From Streptomyces zinciresistens K42 (GTDB taxonomy: Bacteria; Actinomycetota; Actinomycetes; Streptomycetales; Streptomycetaceae): a stretch of DNA of 35,185 bases. A program made the position numbers and the translations under genes. Of the stretch, positions 1-7,434 are shown in pieces. Positions within the stretch are counted from its first letter, which is position 1; the number at the start of each line of letters is the position of its first letter. Under the pieces are notes generated by a model. It did not search any database, had not been told where the DNA came from, and saw nothing but the letters and a program-made list of their open reading frames with translations. Location of the stretch: the NCBI RefSeq assembly GCF_000225525.1, contig NZ_AGBF01000058.1, forward strand, positions 1-35,185, given 5' to 3'.

Positions 1-2
1 CC

Positions 3-46
3 CGCGGCCACCCCTCGTCGGCGCCTTCGCGCGCGGCCACCCCTCG
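3..46. repeat. 15-bp direct repeat at the window start
   Basis: CGCGGCCACCCCTCG occurs at 3-17 and again at 32-46, a 29-bp period. It lies upstream of the ArsR-family gene and no reading frame with a start is evident here. It may be the 3' end or spacer of a gene outside the window. Confidence 0.4.
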
Positions 47-136
47 CCGTGGTGTCCGCGCCACGTGACGGCCGGACCCACTCCGCCCGCCCGCCGCCGC
101 CGGTGTGATCACCGTCTCAGAAAGTTCAGCCTTCGC

Positions 137-167
137 TTGATTCAGTCAGTACTGTACTGTCGGGTTC
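137..167 (+). promoter_or_regulatory. Promoter and palindromic operator of the metal-sensor operon
   Basis: The sequence CAGTACTGTACTG (147-159) is a perfect odd palindrome (CAGTAC-T-GTACTG) ending 8 bp before the ATG at 168. A -10-like TACTGT (155-160) overlaps its right half and is 7 bp from the ATG. No Shine-Dalgarno sequence precedes that ATG, so the transcript is probably leaderless, starting at or next to the initiation codon. A palindrome over the -10 of a metal sensor's own gene is the usual arrangement for ArsR-family autorepression. That this particular palindrome is the operator is inference. Confidence 0.55.
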
Positions 168-614
168 ATGGAGATGACCCATCGAGGCGGCCCCGCAGTC
201 GCCGTCAGCGCCGAGGCCCTGGCCAGGGTAGGCACAGCCCTGGCCGACGAGAACCGGCGGCGGCTGCTGCTGGCCCTGCTGGACGCCCCCGCCTACCCCT
301 CGGACCTCGCCACTTCGCTCGGGATGACCCGGGGGAACGTGTCGAACCACCTGTCCTGCCTGCGCGGCTGCGGCCTCGTGCGCACCGTCGCCGTCGGCCG
401 CCGGGTCCGCTACGAGCTGGCCGACCCCAAGCTGGCGCACGCCCTCGCCGAACTGGCGGCGCTGGTGCTCCTCGTCGACGCCGGGGACGTGTCCGACGAC
501 GTGTGCGCCCCGGACGACTACGCCTGCGCGGCCGACGGCCACACCGCCCACACCACCCGCACCACCCGCACCACCCGCACCGCGGACGCCGTCAAGGAGG
601 CCCTCCATGGCTGA
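168..614 (+). CDS. ArsR/SmtB-family metal-responsive repressor, CmtR-like
   Basis: This is a 148-aa winged-helix repressor that would release its operator when it binds a soft metal ion. The winged helix spans about residues 15-90. The recognition-helix region SNHLSCLRGCGLV carries Cys64 and Cys68 in the C-x3-C spacing of mycobacterial CmtR (Cd/Pb sensor, Cys57/Cys61). Candidate third ligands Cys113 and Cys120 lie in the tail, where CmtR uses Cys102. The C-terminus holds a short HTTRTTRTTRT repeat encoded by three 9-bp units (551-577). Its last 8 bp overlap the ATPase gene (ATGGCTGA), so the two are translationally coupled. The metal is inferred from family and partner. The start at 168 is supported by the adjacent promoter and not by a ribosome binding site. 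Confidence 0.85.
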   Translation: MEMTHRGGPAVAVSAEALARVGTALADENRRRLLLALLDAPAYPSDLATSLGMTRGNVSNHLSCLRGCGLVRTVAVGRRVRYELADPKLAHALAELAALVLLVDAGDVSDDVCAPDDYACAADGHTAHTTRTTRTTRTADAVKEALHG

Positions 615-2697
615 CGTGTGCTGCGGAACCGACACACCCTCGCAGGCGCCCTCCGTCACCGAACCGGCCGCGCCGCCCGCCGCCGTCTGGCGGGTGCGCG
701 AACTCCAGGCTGCTGCCCTCTCCGGTGCCCTGCTGCTGGCCTCCCTGTTCCTGTCCGGCCCGTGGGACGTCACGGCGCAACTGGCGGCGCTGGCCGTCGG
801 CGGCGCGACGTTCGTCCCCGGCACCCTGCGCGGCCTGCTGCGCGGACGGCTCGGGGTCGGTCTGCTCATGACCATCGCCGCGGTCGGCGCGGTGGGGCTC
901 GGCGAGTACGGCGAGGCCGCCACCCTGGCCTTCCTGTTCTCCATCGCCGAGGGCCTGGAGGGCTACGCCGTCGCCCGCACCCAGCACGGACTGCGGGCCC
1001 TGCTGGACCTCGTCCCGAGCACCGCCAATGTGCGGCGCGGCGGCATCGAGACCGAGGTCGCCGTCGCCGACCTGCGCGTCGGGGACGTACTGCTGGTCAA
1101 GCCGGGCGAGCGGATCGCCACCGACGGTGTGGTAGCCGCGGGCCGCAGCGCGCTGGACACCTCCGTGGTGACCGGCGAGTCCGTCCCGGCGGAGGTCGGG
1201 CCCGGCGCCGAGGTCTTCGCGGGGTGTGTGAACGGCGCGGGCGCGCTGGAGATCACGGTCACCGCGACCGCCGAGGACAACTCCCTCGCCCGCCTCGTCC
1301 ACATCGTGCACGAGGCGCAGGAGCGCAAGGGCAACAGCCAGCGCCTCGCCGAGAAGTTCGCCAGGCCGCTCGTACCGGGCGTGCTCGTCCTCGCCGGACT
1401 GATCGCCGCCCTCGGCAGCCTCTTCGGCGACCCGGGCGTCTGGATCGAACGCGCCCTGGTGGTCCTGGTGGCCGCGGCCCCCTGCGCCTTCGCGCTGTCC
1501 GTGCCGGTCGCCGTGGTCGCCGCGATCGGCGCCGCCTCCAAGGCGGGCGTGCTGGTCAAGGGCGGCGCGGCCGTCGAGTCGCTGGGCAAGGTCAAGGTGG
1601 TGGCGCTGGACAAGACGGGCACCCTCACCCGCAACGAGCCCGCCGTCATCGACGTCGTCACCATGCCGGGCGTCGACCGGGCGCGGGTGCTGGACGTGGC
1701 CGCCGCCCTGGAGGCCCGCAGCGAGCACCCGCTGGCCGCCGCGATCCTGGCCGCCGTCGACTCCCCCGCGCCGGGCGAGGACGTGGCGGCCGTTCCCGGC
1801 AACGGCCTGACCGGAACCGTGCGGGGGCGCCCGGCCCGGCTCGGCAAGCCCGGCTTCGTGGAGCCCGGCGAGCTGGCCGACGACGTCGCCCGGCTCCAGG
1901 ACGCGGGCGCCACCGTGGTCCTCGTGGAGCAGGACGGCACGCTGCTCGGTGCCGTCGCCGTCCGCGACGAGGTGCGCCCCGAGGCCGCCGAGGCCGTCCG
2001 GGCGCTGCGCGAGCAGGGCATCGCCGTGGTGATGCTGACCGGCGACAACGCCCGCACCGCCGCCGCGATCGGGGCAGCCGCGGGCATCGAGGACGTACGC
2101 GCCGAACTCCTCCCGCAGGACAAGGCCCGTATCGTCACCGAACTCCAGGCCCGCGGGCCGGTCGCGATGGTCGGCGACGGCATCAACGACGCGCCCGCGC
2201 TGGCCACCGCCGACGCCGGGATCGCGATGGGCGCGATGGGCAGCGACGTCGCCATCGAGGCCGCCGACATCGCGCTCATGGGCGAGGACCTGCGCCGGCT
2301 GCCCGACGCGATCGCCCATGCCCGCGCCGCCCGCGGGATCTTCACCCAGAACCTGCTGTTGTCCGGTGCCATCCTCGTCGCCCTGGTCCCGCTGGCCGCA
2401 ACGGGCGTCCTGGGACTGGCCACCGTGGTCGCCAGCCACGAACTGGCCGAGGTCGTCGTGATCGGCAACGGCATCCGCGCCGGCCGCAAGAAGCACCTGC
2501 CGGCCCATGCCCCGCTGCGTACGGCCGACAAGGCCGCCGTGCAGGCCCGGGTGCCCGCGCGGCCCGCCCCGGTGCCCCTGGCGGTGGTCCCCGCCGGCAA
2601 GGTCCTGCTCCCGCTGGGCGGTGCCCCCGCCGCCGAGCCCGCCACCGAGCCCGCCGGTGGCGGCTGCTGCTCGGGCTCCTGCGGCTGCGGCGACTGA
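607..2697 (+). CDS. P1B-type heavy-metal-translocating ATPase (CtpG/CadA-like)
   Basis: This 696-aa membrane pump hydrolyses ATP to export a metal ion, with the preceding repressor as its likely controller. The actuator motif TGES is at 189-192, the phosphorylated Asp335 is in DKTGT, the P1B nucleotide-site motif SEHPL is near 372, and the hinge GDGIND is at 523-528. The transmembrane metal motif usually written CPC reads APC here (291-293), within VAAAPCAFALSVP. There is no N-terminal HMA domain with a CxxC. Instead Cys5-Cys6 lie at the start and a cysteine-rich tail (GGGCCSGSCGCGD) ends the protein, probably a soft-metal-binding extension. A GGAGG at 596-600 supports the ATG at 607. Substrate (Cd, Pb, Zn or Cu) cannot be told from sequence alone; the CmtR-like regulator favours Cd/Pb. 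Confidence 0.9.
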   Translation: MADVCCGTDTPSQAPSVTEPAAPPAAVWRVRELQAAALSGALLLASLFLSGPWDVTAQLAALAVGGATFVPGTLRGLLRGRLGVGLLMTIAAVGAVGLGEYGEAATLAFLFSIAEGLEGYAVARTQHGLRALLDLVPSTANVRRGGIETEVAVADLRVGDVLLVKPGERIATDGVVAAGRSALDTSVVTGESVPAEVGPGAEVFAGCVNGAGALEITVTATAEDNSLARLVHIVHEAQERKGNSQRLAEKFARPLVPGVLVLAGLIAALGSLFGDPGVWIERALVVLVAAAPCAFALSVPVAVVAAIGAASKAGVLVKGGAAVESLGKVKVVALDKTGTLTRNEPAVIDVVTMPGVDRARVLDVAAALEARSEHPLAAAILAAVDSPAPGEDVAAVPGNGLTGTVRGRPARLGKPGFVEPGELADDVARLQDAGATVVLVEQDGTLLGAVAVRDEVRPEAAEAVRALREQGIAVVMLTGDNARTAAAIGAAAGIEDVRAELLPQDKARIVTELQARGPVAMVGDGINDAPALATADAGIAMGAMGSDVAIEAADIALMGEDLRRLPDAIAHARAARGIFTQNLLLSGAILVALVPLAATGVLGLATVVASHELAEVVVIGNGIRAGRKKHLPAHAPLRTADKAAVQARVPARPAPVPLAVVPAGKVLLPLGGAPAAEPATEPAGGGCCSGSCGCGD

Positions 2698-2718
2698 CGG
2701 CGCGTCCGGTACGGAGTG

Positions 2719-2761
2719 ACAGGTGCCCTCGGCGGAGACGGTCTCCGCCGAGGGCACCTGT
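2719..2761 (+). terminator. Perfect 43-bp palindrome, terminator of the metal operon
   Basis: Two 21-bp arms (2719-2739 and 2741-2761) pair perfectly around a single central base, starting 21 bp after the ATPase stop. This is a very stable hairpin without a U-tract, as is common for Streptomyces terminators. It lies between two convergent genes and could work in both directions. Confidence 0.8.
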
Positions 2762-2821
2762 ACGGGGTTGGTCACGGGACGGTGCGGAAGGGCGTGTGCG
2801 GCCGTATCGGGGCCGTACGGC

Positions 2822-2846
2822 CGCCGCCCCCGGTCCGGGGGCGGCG
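2822..2846 (-). terminator. GC-rich hairpin downstream of the secreted-protein gene
   Basis: Arms CGCCGCCCCCGG (2822-2833) and CCGGGGGCGGCG (2835-2846) pair perfectly, 12 bp beyond the stop codon of the minus-strand gene at 2859. It is the likely terminator of that gene. Confidence 0.7.
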
Positions 2847-2858
2847 CGAGGGGCCGCG

Positions 2859-3320
2859 TCAGGACTTGGCGAGGGTGGTGCTCTTCTTCAGGACCGCGTG
2901 GAAGTGCGGCAGGGGCAGTCCGCCCAGGACACCGGCGGGGCGCAGCTCCACGACGGCCGCCTCGATGTCGGCCTTGCCGTACGTGAGCGTGGACGGGGAG
3001 GGCTTGCCCGTGTTGGTCCAGCGGTGCTTCTTGCCGTCGCACACGGCCAGGGTGCCGCCGATCGCGTAACGCGTGGTGGAGCCCTTCTGGCCGACGGAGG
3101 CGCTGACGAAGACCGGTCCGGCGCTGTCGGTGCAGCGGTAGGTGCCGGAGACGGTGACGGTGCCGTCGGCGGCCATCCGGACCTTCTTGTCGACGCTCAC
3201 GCTCTCCTTCTTGGGCGCGTTCTGGGGCGCGGCGGCGGGGGCTGCGGACGCGAGGGGCGCGGCGGGCAGCAGGAGCAGGGCCGTGCCGGCGGCGGTGGCG
3301 AGGGCGGTACGCAGGGGCAT
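2859..3320 (-). CDS. Small secreted protein, DUF6299-like
   Basis: This is a 153-aa exported protein of unknown function. Residues 1-27 form a Sec signal peptide (MPLRTALATAAGTALLLLPA, then AAPLASA/AP). The mature part has a Thr/Ser/Val-rich beta-type domain with two cysteines (TYRCTDSAG and TLAVCDGKK) that could form a disulphide. The overall pattern recalls the DUF6299 family of streptomycete secreted proteins; that match is from memory. The start at 3320 is chosen because GGGAAGG lies about 8 bp upstream and the signal peptide begins there. An ATG at 3359 would add 13 residues before the signal peptide. It is monocistronic, convergent with the metal operon. Confidence 0.75.
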   Translation of the reverse strand: MPLRTALATAAGTALLLLPAAPLASAAPAAAPQNAPKKESVSVDKKVRMAADGTVTVSGTYRCTDSAGPVFVSASVGQKGSTTRYAIGGTLAVCDGKKHRWTNTGKPSPSTLTYGKADIEAAVVELRPAGVLGGLPLPHFHAVLKKSTTLAKS

Positions 3321-3559
3321 GGGGGTGGCCTTCCCGGTGAGCGGAGTGGGATCTTCCACTCGTACCCGGCGGGTGCGCCCGGGGACGTGACCGTCACCCC
3401 TTCGGTGGCGAGTCCGCCCCGAGCTTCGTGGATCGGTCAGGGAGTTGTCCGGGTGGTGTCACGGTTCACGCCGGGCCGTTCCGGTGTGTTCACGAGGCGC
3501 GCATGGTCTACCCATATGGACGATCCACACGGCTCGTCCCGCTGATGTGGAGGTGCGCC

Positions 3560-3754
3560 ATGTGTTCCCACCGGCCCTCGTGCCCGTCCTCCGATGGTGC
3601 CGGCACCCATGTGGTGGCCGCACACCCCGAGCAGGGCTGGAGCCTGCTCTGCGACGGTGTGATCGTGTTCGACGACAGCGGGGCGCTGCTGCCCGACGGC
3701 AGGGTCGTGGCTCCGCACCGGGCCCCGGCCGGGCGGATCGCCATGGCGGCCTGA
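3560..3754 (+). CDS. Short conserved protein, DUF5999-like
   Basis: This 64-aa protein begins MCSHRPSCPSSDG and contains HPEQGWSLLCDGVIVFDD, followed by a LLPDGRVVAPHRAP block. I recognise these as the hallmarks of the streptomycete DUF5999 family, whose function is unknown. The Cys/His-rich start could bind a metal, which is speculation. The ATG at 3560 is preceded by GGAGG at 3549-3553. Longer upstream frames lack a ribosome binding site and family similarity. The gene stands alone, with the 3321-3559 interval carrying its promoter region. Confidence 0.8.
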   Translation: MCSHRPSCPSSDGAGTHVVAAHPEQGWSLLCDGVIVFDDSGALLPDGRVVAPHRAPAGRIAMAA

Positions 3755-3923
3755 GGCCGGCCGCGCCTCGCACGGACCGCCGGCCACGCCCCGCATGCGA
3801 CCGCGCGCGGCCGCGCGCGAAGGACGGGCCGGTCCGCGGCGGGGCCGTGGGGCGGTCCGGCGGCGTCGAACCGTCCGGCCCCGCGGCGCCTCGGGGACTT
3901 CCCACCGCCGCCGGCCGGGCCCC

Positions 3924-4038
3924 TGCGGCAGCACGGCGAACCCGTCTGTGGGAGGACGGCGGAACCGTCTGCGGGAGGACGGCGGAACCGTCTGCGGCCG
4001 CACGGCGAACCCCGCTACGGCAGGACGGCGAACCCGTC
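3924..4038 (-). repeat. Five-unit 22-24 bp tandem array overlapping the 3' end of the RidA gene
   Basis: Read on the minus strand, five units follow each other: 4038-4015, 4014-3993, 3992-3970, 3969-3947 and 3946-3924. The consensus is close to GACGGNTTCGCCGTCCTGCC. The two middle units differ at a single base. The first unit is the last seven codons plus stop of the RidA-family gene (DGFAVLP and TAG). The array therefore supplies the protein's end, and the remaining units are non-coding echoes of it. Confidence 0.85.
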
Positions 4039-4413
4039 GAGCTCCACCATCGCCTCCTCGTCCCAGAGGCGCACGACCCCGACCACCGCCATCGCTGGAT
4101 AGTCCCGCCCCGCCAACCGGCGCCACACGCGGCCGAGTTCGGCGGCCCGCTCGCGGTAGGCGGCGACGTCGGTGGCGTACACGGTGACCCGGGCGAGGTC
4201 GGCCGGCGCACCGCCGGCCGCCGCCAGCGCGGTCAGCAGATTGGCGAGGGCCCGCTCGAACTGCTCCGGCAGCGTCTCCCCGACCACCTTGCCGCCGGTG
4301 TCGAGCGCCGTCTGCCCGGCGAGGAACACGACCCGCGAGCCGGTCGCGACGACGGCGTGGGAGAAGCCGGTGGCCGGGGACAGCTCGGGCGGGTCGAGGC
4401 GTTCGGTGCTCAC
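4015..4413 (-). CDS. RidA/YjgF/UK114-family protein
   Basis: This is a 132-aa RidA-superfamily protein; relatives hydrolyse reactive enamine/imine intermediates or act in aromatic catabolism. The core reads from LSPATGFSHAVVATG through VFLAGQTALDTGG, RVTVYATDVAAYRERAAELG and DYPAMAVVGVVRLWDEEAMVE. The Arg that binds carboxylates in classical RidA (in the IR-Val-Glu region) is not obvious near the end, so the substrate may differ. Its start overlaps the stop of the upstream acyl-CoA dehydrogenase gene in an ATGA, so both are co-translated. RidA-like proteins occur in 2-aminobenzoyl-CoA gene clusters, which fits the neighbourhood. The last seven codons belong to a tandem repeat array. Confidence 0.85.
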   Translation of the reverse strand: MSTERLDPPELSPATGFSHAVVATGSRVVFLAGQTALDTGGKVVGETLPEQFERALANLLTALAAAGGAPADLARVTVYATDVAAYRERAAELGRVWRRLAGRDYPAMAVVGVVRLWDEEAMVELDGFAVLP

Positions 4414-5540
4414 GGTGCGGCCTCCATGTTCGCGTACAACTCCTTGGCGATGATGCCCCGCTGGACCTCGCTGGCGCCCTCGTAGACGCGCGGGGCACGC
4501 ACCTCGCGGTAGAGGTGTTCGAGGAGATGGCCGCGGCGCAGGGCGCGGGCGCCGTGGAGTTGGACGGCCCGGTCGACGACGTACTGGGCGGTCTCGGTCG
4601 CCAGCAGTTTCGCCATCGCGGCCCGCCGGGGGACGTCGCGCGCCCCCTCGTCGTGGGCCGCGGCCGCCGCGTACACCATCAGCCGGGCGGCCTCGGTGCG
4701 CAGGGCCATCTCGGCGACCTGGTGGGCGACGGTCTGGAGGTCCTTCAACTTGCCGCCGAACGCGTCCCGTCGGCCGGTGTGGGCGAGGGTGGCGTCGAGG
4801 GCCGCCTGGGCCATGCCGACGGCGAAGGCGCCGACGCTGGGGCGGAAGAGGTTGAGGGTGCCCATCGCGACGCGGAAGCCGCGGTCGGGTTCACCGAGGC
4901 GGTCCTCGGCGGTGACGGGGACGCCGTCGAAGGCGAGGCTGCCGATGGGGTGCGGGGAGAGCATGTCAAGGGCGGTGCCGCTGAGGCCGGGGCGGTCGGC
5001 GGGGACGAGGTAGGCGGTGACGCCGCGGGCTCCGGCGCCCTGGGTGGTGCGGGCGAAGACGGTGTAGAAGTCGGCCTCGGGTGCGTTGGAGATCCAGCAC
5101 TTCTCACCGGTGAGCCGCAGGCGGCCGGGGCCGTCGGGCTCCGCGCGCAGTTCCAGGGACGCCGCGTCCGAGCCCGCCCCCGGCTCGCTCAGGGCGAAGG
5201 CGGCCACCGCGCCGCCCCCGGTCACCCGCGGCAGCCAGCGCTCGCGCTGGGCCCGGGTGCCGTACGCGTGGACGGGATGCGCGCCGAGGCCCTGGAGGGC
5301 GAGCGCGGTCTCGGCCTCGGTGCAGGCGTGGGCGAGGGATTCGCGCATCAGGCACAGGTCGAGCGCGCCGGAGGTGAACAGCCGCTCCAGCAGGCCCAGT
5401 TCGCCGAGGGCGGCGATCAGGGGGCGGTTGACGCGCCCGGGTTCGCCCTTCTCCGCGAGCGGCCGCAGCCGTTCGGCGGCCAGCGTGCGCAGCTCGGCAC
5501 ACCAGGCGCTCTGCGGTGGATCGAGCGAGAATGCGGGCAT
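4410..5540 (-). CDS. Acyl-CoA dehydrogenase family protein
   Basis: This 376-aa FAD flavoprotein would oxidise a CoA thioester at the alpha-beta bond and pass electrons to ETF. Visible family signatures are FALSEPGAGSDAASLEL, the GEKCWISNAPEADFYTVFA strand, and near the end YEGASEVQRGIIAKELY, where Glu in YEG is the usual catalytic base. The ATG at 5540 has GGGAGG about 8 bp upstream; the longer upstream frame has no family similarity. The gene is the first of a two-gene operon with the RidA-like gene, divergent from the CoA ligase. In this context it probably acts on a ring-reduced or ring-opened CoA intermediate, which is inference. Confidence 0.88.
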   Translation of the reverse strand: MPAFSLDPPQSAWCAELRTLAAERLRPLAEKGEPGRVNRPLIAALGELGLLERLFTSGALDLCLMRESLAHACTEAETALALQGLGAHPVHAYGTRAQRERWLPRVTGGGAVAAFALSEPGAGSDAASLELRAEPDGPGRLRLTGEKCWISNAPEADFYTVFARTTQGAGARGVTAYLVPADRPGLSGTALDMLSPHPIGSLAFDGVPVTAEDRLGEPDRGFRVAMGTLNLFRPSVGAFAVGMAQAALDATLAHTGRRDAFGGKLKDLQTVAHQVAEMALRTEAARLMVYAAAAAHDEGARDVPRRAAMAKLLATETAQYVVDRAVQLHGARALRRGHLLEHLYREVRAPRVYEGASEVQRGIIAKELYANMEAAP

Positions 5541-5595
5541 GGCCGACCTCCCTGCGGGGCCGCTCGGCCGGCCCCTCTCGACGGACCACCGCGAC

Positions 5596-5637
5596 GATAT
5601 CGCGCCCCATTGACTGCCGTCACCAAGACGATACGCT
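5596..5637. promoter_or_regulatory. Divergent promoters with a TGAC-N4-GTCA operator
   Basis: On the minus strand, GTGACG (5623-5618), 16 bp and GATATC (5601-5596) form the promoter of the acyl-CoA dehydrogenase gene. On the plus strand, TTGACT (5610-5615), 16 bp and TACGCT (5632-5637) form the ligase promoter. The palindrome TGAC-TGCC-GTCA (5611-5622) covers both -35 boxes. The same palindrome and minus-strand promoter spacing recur at 11521-11548, upstream of the other minus-strand operon of the cluster. It is therefore a good candidate binding site for the PaaX-family regulator encoded at 7435. Confidence 0.6.
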
Positions 5638-5700
5638 CCCTGGTGCGAGCGCACCACGACGCCCACGAGGCGGCCCACACGGCAAGGGGGCGAAACCGCC

Positions 5701-7419
5701 ATGGCAGGTCCGCACCGCTCCGCGCACGTAGACACCTTCGCCCGGGACCATCTGCCGCCACCCGAGGAGTGGCCCGAGCTGCGCTTCGACCTGCCGGGGC
5801 TGCGCTACCCCGAACGGCTCAACGCCGCCGCCGAACTGCTCGACGGCCCCGCCGCGGACCGGCCCGTCTTCCACACCCCGGACGGCGCCACCTGGACCTA
5901 CGGCGACCTGCGCGCCCGCGTCGACCGGCTCACCCATGTGCTCACCGGCGAGCTGGGGGTCGTCCCGGGCAACCGGGTCCTGCTGCGCGGGCCCACCACG
6001 CCCTGGCTGGCCGCCTGCTGGCTGGCGGTGCTGAAGGCGGGCGCGGTCGCCGTGACGGTGCTGGCCCAGCAGCGGCCGCACGAGCTGGCGACGATGTGCG
6101 AGATCGCCCGGGTGCGGCACGCACTGTGCGACGCCCGTGCCGTGGACGACCTCGTCAAGGCGGACGTACCGGGGCTGCGCATCACGCCGTACGGCGGTGA
6201 CGCGCCCGACGACCTGCTGCGGCTGCCGGCGCCCGACACGCCCTGTCCGGCCGTCGACACCGCGGCCGACGACGTCGCGCTGATCGCCTTCACCTCCGGC
6301 ACCACCGGGCGCCCCAAGGGCTGCATGCACTTCCACCGGGACGTGCTCGCCATCGCGGACACCTTCTCCGCGCAGGTGCTGCGCCCCCGCGCGGACGACG
6401 TCTTCGCGGGCAGTCCCCCGCTGGGCTTCACCTTCGGGCTCGGCGGACTCGTCGTCTTCCCGATGCGGGCCGGTGCCAGCTCGCTGCTGCTCGAACAGGC
6501 GGGCCCCAAGCAGCTGTTGCCCGCGATCGCCGGGCACCGGGTCTCGGTGCTGTTCACCGCGCCGACGGCGTACCGCGCGATGCTCGACGACCTCGGCCCG
6601 CACGACGTCTCCTCGCTGCGCCGCTGCGTCTCCGCCGGCGAGAACCTGCCCGCGGCCACCTGGCGCGCCTGGGAGGAGCGGACGGGGCTGCGCGTCATCA
6701 ACGGCATCGGCGCCACCGAACTGCTGCACATCTTCATCTCGGCGGCCGACGAGCGGATCAGGCCCGGTACGACGGGCGTCCCGGTCCCGGGCTGGGAGGC
6801 GCGCGTGGTCGGCGCGGACGGCCGCGAACTGCCCGACGGGGAACCGGGACTGCTCGCGGTGCGCGGGCCGGTCGGCTGCCGCTACCTCGCCGACGCGCGG
6901 CAGCGCGACTACGTGCGGCACGGCTGGAACGTCACCGGGGACACCTATGTCCGCGAGAGCGACGGCTACTTCCGCTATGTCGCCCGCGCGGACGACATGA
7001 TCATCTCGGCCGGGTACAACATCGCGGGCCCCGAGGTCGAGGAGGCCCTGCTGCGCCATCCGGACGTCCTGGAGGCGGCGGTGGTGGGGCGGCCCGATGA
7101 GGCACGCGGGCAGATCGTGGTGGCGTACGCGGTGCTCAGGGAGGGGGCGCGGCGGGACGCGGAGGCGCTGCGCTCGTTCGTCAAGGCCGAGGTGGCGCCG
7201 TACAAGTGCCCGCGGGAGATCGTGTTCCCGGACGCGCTGCCGCGGACGGCGACGGGCAAGCTCCAGCGGTTCCGCCTGCGCGACGGCGGCAACGGCCGGG
7301 GAGGCGGCGGCCGTCCGGAGCGGGACGGCGCCGAGCGGACGCGGGACGGTTCCGAACAGGCGGCGGACGGCGGTGAACGGGCGGCGGACGGCGGTGAACG
7401 GGCGGGCGACCGGCGGTGA
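5701..7419 (+). CDS. Benzoate/2-aminobenzoate-CoA ligase family protein
   Basis: This 572-aa adenylate-forming enzyme would activate an aromatic acid with ATP and CoA. The N-terminus (DTFARDHLPPPEEWPELRFD, then LRYPERLNAA) is typical of 2-aminobenzoate-CoA ligases. The AMP-binding loop TSGTTGRPKG is at 198-207, GATE at 337-340, WNVTGDTY precedes the hinge, and the C-terminal lysine in TGKLQRFRLR is Lys520. After about residue 530 comes a low-complexity tail rich in GGERAAD units encoded by 21-bp DNA repeats, which is not part of the fold. The likely substrate is 2-aminobenzoate or salicylate, judged from the adjacent hydroxylase fusion. The gene is divergent from the dehydrogenase and followed 15 bp later by the PaaX-family gene, probably in one operon. 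Confidence 0.88.
   Translation: MAGPHRSAHVDTFARDHLPPPEEWPELRFDLPGLRYPERLNAAAELLDGPAADRPVFHTPDGATWTYGDLRARVDRLTHVLTGELGVVPGNRVLLRGPTTPWLAACWLAVLKAGAVAVTVLAQQRPHELATMCEIARVRHALCDARAVDDLVKADVPGLRITPYGGDAPDDLLRLPAPDTPCPAVDTAADDVALIAFTSGTTGRPKGCMHFHRDVLAIADTFSAQVLRPRADDVFAGSPPLGFTFGLGGLVVFPMRAGASSLLLEQAGPKQLLPAIAGHRVSVLFTAPTAYRAMLDDLGPHDVSSLRRCVSAGENLPAATWRAWEERTGLRVINGIGATELLHIFISAADERIRPGTTGVPVPGWEARVVGADGRELPDGEPGLLAVRGPVGCRYLADARQRDYVRHGWNVTGDTYVRESDGYFRYVARADDMIISAGYNIAGPEVEEALLRHPDVLEAAVVGRPDEARGQIVVAYAVLREGARRDAEALRSFVKAEVAPYKCPREIVFPDALPRTATGKLQRFRLRDGGNGRGGGGRPERDGAERTRDGSEQAADGGERAADGGERAGDRR
7360..7401 (+). repeat. Two perfect 21-bp coding repeats in the ligase tail
   Basis: GCGGCGGACGGCGGTGAACG(G) occurs at 7360-7380 and is repeated exactly at 7381-7401, with degenerate copies upstream from about 7318. 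It encodes repeated ADGGERA units in the ligase C-terminus. Confidence 0.85.
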
Positions 7420-7434
7420 CCCGTACGACCTAGG

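Noticed and set aside
592..3042. 816-codon minus-strand open frame opposite the metal ATPase
   Set aside because: Its protein is Gly/Arg/His-rich without any family motif, while the plus strand has all P-type ATPase motifs. It is an antisense shadow of high-GC coding DNA.
3950..3995. CRISPR array
   Set aside because: The 23-bp units are adjacent without spacers, so this is a plain tandem repeat derived from the RidA gene end.
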